NCBI RefSeq assembly: GCF_009498275.1
Contig: NZ_CP045643.1
Location: 4,898,001-4,962,000, forward strand
Length of the DNA stretch: 64,000 bases
From: Streptomyces fagopyri
GTDB taxonomy: Bacteria > Actinomycetota > Actinomycetes > Streptomycetales > Streptomycetaceae
Direction of reading: 5' to 3'
Shown in pieces: positions 62,320 through 64,000 of this stretch (its first letter is position 1; the number at the start of each line of letters is the position of its first letter). The position numbers and the translations under genes are program-made. Under the pieces are notes generated by a model that ran no database searches, was not told the DNA's origin, and saw only the letters and a program-made list of their open reading frames with translations.

Positions 62320-63711
62320 TCAGGACCGGTGGGGGTCGTACGCCGGGTGGGGCGCGGCCGGGTGCGGGTGGGTCCGGCCGTCCCGGCCGGACGGCTGCAC
62401 CGGCACATAGCCGTAGCCGTAGCCGTAGGGGCCGCCGGGGCCGTATCCGTAGCCGTACGTGGGCCACGGCGGCCGCACCGGTACGACGGCCGGGGCGGTC
62501 ACCCGTGCCGCGTACGCGAGGGAGGGGCGGGCGACCTCCCGGCGGCGCCACAGCTCATGGAGCAGCTCCCGCTCCCGTACGACGAAATCCGCGCCCGCGC
62601 GGCCGCTCCGCCCCCGGTGCCGCAGGAACGCGAGCGAGGTCGCGCAGGCCTCGTACCGCGCGACCGACCGGGCCGCCGACCTGCCGAAGTGATGGGTCGC
62701 GTACTGACGGGCGAGCCGGCGCGCCCGCATCGAACCGAGCGCGTACGGCTCCGGCGGGGTCAGCCACCCGGCGACGGCGTACGCCGGGAGTTCGGCGCGG
62801 ACGGTCCGCAGCTCGCGCTGCCGCGTCCAGATGACGAGGAAGGTGAGCACCCCGAACGCCGGCACCATGAACGTGCCGTACACCGCGAAGAACCCGTACT
62901 CCCCGAAGCCCGACGAGCCGTTCCACATCGCGTGCATGCCCATCGCGAGCAGCAGTCCGACCACGGGCAGCAGGACACGGCGCAGCCGCCGGCGCTCGGC
63001 GGACAGCGCCGCGACGCCGAAGCCGATGCCGGTGAACACGGTGAACAGCGGGTGCGCGAAGGGCGCCATCACGACCCGGACGAAGAAGGTCGCGGCGGTG
63101 ACGGAGGCCAGTCCGCGCTCGCCGCTGAGCTGGTCCGTGCCGAAGGCGTTGCCGAGGTAGAGGATGTTCTCGGTGAAGGCGAAGCCGGTCGCGGTGACCC
63201 CGGCGATGACCACGCCGTCGACGATCCCGGTGAAGTCCCGTCTGCGGAACAGGAAGACCAGCAGGACGGCCGTGGCCTTGGCGGTCTCCTCGACGATCGG
63301 GGCTATGACCGTCGCGCCGAGCGTGTCCGCGTGCGAGGGGTCGGCGGTGGCGGTCGCTATCCACCGGGTCGCGAAGCTGTTGGCGACGATCGCTATCAGC
63401 GCCGCCGCGCACGCGCCCCAGGCGAACGAGAAGAGCAGGTTCCGCCAGGGGCCGGGCTCGACCCGGTCCAGCCAGCGGAACGCGGCGAGCAGGAGCGGGA
63501 CGGGCAGCACGGCGAGGCCGAGGCCCACCAGGAAGCCCTCGGTGCCGGTCTGCTGGCGCACCATGGCCAGGATGACGAGACCGGAGAGCGCGAGCAGGGT
63601 GCTCAGCGCGCCGTAACGCACCCAGGTCCGCTGCCACCAGTGCGGGTGCCGCGGCGCACCGGCGGCAGGCGCGGCGCCGGGGTGCGTGGGGTACGCGGGA
63701 AAGGTGGCCAC
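62320..63711 (-). CDS. PrsW-family intramembrane metalloprotease
   Basis: A 463-residue membrane protein with about eight helices. The PrsW motifs are seen: V-E-E-T-A-K-A (EExxK) near residue 142, G-F-A-F-T-E-N-I-L-Y near 178 and a later H-A-M-W-N-G near 260, with H-P-L-F-T between, together forming the metal and catalytic sites. B. subtilis PrsW cleaves an anti-sigma factor. The C-terminus ends in a Gly/Tyr/Pro-rich tail. GTG 63711 follows TAGGGT by 7 nt, suggesting a leaderless transcript. It converges on the aldo/keto reductase gene. Confidence 0.9.
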   Translation of the reverse strand: MATFPAYPTHPGAAPAAGAPRHPHWWQRTWVRYGALSTLLALSGLVILAMVRQQTGTEGFLVGLGLAVLPVPLLLAAFRWLDRVEPGPWRNLLFSFAWGACAAALIAIVANSFATRWIATATADPSHADTLGATVIAPIVEETAKATAVLLVFLFRRRDFTGIVDGVVIAGVTATGFAFTENILYLGNAFGTDQLSGERGLASVTAATFFVRVVMAPFAHPLFTVFTGIGFGVAALSAERRRLRRVLLPVVGLLLAMGMHAMWNGSSGFGEYGFFAVYGTFMVPAFGVLTFLVIWTRQRELRTVRAELPAYAVAGWLTPPEPYALGSMRARRLARQYATHHFGRSAARSVARYEACATSLAFLRHRGRSGRAGADFVVRERELLHELWRRREVARPSLAYAARVTAPAVVPVRPPWPTYGYGYGPGGPYGYGYGYVPVQPSGRDGRTHPHPAAPHPAYDPHRS

Positions 63712-63724
63712 GGCATTGACCCTA
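63712..63724 (-). promoter_or_regulatory. Probable leaderless promoter (-10) of prsW-like gene
   Basis: On the minus strand TAGGGT (63724-63719) is followed by CAATGCC and the GTG at 63711. The 7-nt spacing equals that at purD, purF, dnaX and the isomerase gene. Confidence 0.45.
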
Positions 63725-63775
63725 ACGAGGCAGGGGCGGTGCCCACGACGGTGCCGGAGGCGGTCCGCGGGGGTG

Positions 63776-64000
63776 TCAGTCGCCCGGAGTGTGCTGCTCC
63801 CGGTGGTGTACGCGCCGGAAGAGGAGGTCGTTCACCACATGACCCTTCTCCAGCCCCTGGCCCTCGAAACGGGTCAGCGGCCGGAAGCCCGGACGGGGCG
63901 CGAAACCGCCGTCGGTCGCGGTGTTCTCGAAGTCCGGATGCGCGGTCAGCACCTCCAGCATCTGTTCGGCGTACGGCTCCCAGTCGGTCGCGCAGTGCAC
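63776..64000 (-). CDS. trmB: tRNA (guanine-N7)-methyltransferase, C-terminal end (partial)
   Basis: Only the last 74 residues lie in the window. They include [14 protein letters not shown], the His-x-x-T/x-D tRNA-binding block of TrmB, and [22 protein letters not shown], where the invariant T-R-F-E-x-x-G signature appears. The enzyme methylates G46 of tRNAs with SAM; the SAM-binding half is beyond the right edge. Confidence 0.88.
   Translation of the reverse strand: MHCATDWEPYAEQMLEVLTAHPDFENTATDGGFAPRPGFRPLTRFEGQGLEKGHVVNDLLFRRVHHREQHTPGD

Overview
The window looks like the core chromosome of a Streptomyces. It is GC-rich with strong third-position GC bias and many GTG starts. It carries bldC, an Lsr2 nucleoid protein, valine dehydrogenase, DUF3073, ABC-2/LuxR two-component systems, a SpoIIE-type phosphatase, a c-di-AMP riboswitch before an M23 hydrolase, and seven de novo purine genes interspersed with housekeeping genes. 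The identification rests on gene content recognised by eye; no search was run.

Layout. 1-3.1 kb: end of a penicillin-acylase-like gene, a siderophore-type acetyltransferase and a CopC-CopD protein. 3.2-9 kb: a compact lipid-like biosynthetic locus with a PLP alpha-oxoamine synthase diverging from an ACP and a FabF-like ketosynthase, which converge on an SDR, a WS/DGAT-type acyltransferase and a small unknown protein. This is the best candidate for an undescribed system. 9.5-12.2 kb: a HAD protein, then a decayed integrative element between 33-bp direct repeats beside tRNA-Ser, holding an immunity-like gene, a toxin-like fragment and a frameshifted integrase. 12.2-35 kb: SRP RNA, dnaX, purD, a degenerate M48-like protein, a DMFase-like protein, purC, tRNA-Gly, an ABC/two-component operon, two more tRNA-Gly, lsr2, purSQL, a mycothiol-type isomerase, a META lipoprotein, purF and purM. 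35-45 kb: DUF3073, vdh, bldC, a small CxxC protein, hrpA and five tRNA genes. 45-55.6 kb: a metallophosphoesterase, a zincin, a lipoprotein, a DEAD-box helicase with a repeated Arg/Gly/Asp tail, a large FG-GAP secreted protein and an APC permease. 55.5-64 kb: tRNA-Lys, a ribA/marR/ribD regulon, tRNA-fMet, a SpoIIE phosphatase, the riboswitch and M23 peptidase, an aldo/keto reductase, PrsW and the end of trmB.

How the genes work together. purF, purD, purSQL, purM and purC cover the PRPP-to-SAICAR route except purN and purE/K, but sit in separate transcription units. purSQL is tightly overlapped, while purD and purF appear to be leaderless. The same leaderless geometry (TANNNT, 6-7 nt, then the start codon) recurs at dnaX, the mycothiol-type gene, the HAD gene and prsW. 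The ABC ATPase, permease, kinase and regulator form one overlapping operon of the drug or lantibiotic export-and-sensing type. The marR-ribA-ribD group shares three similar palindromes and may be a separately regulated flavin or pteridine precursor module.
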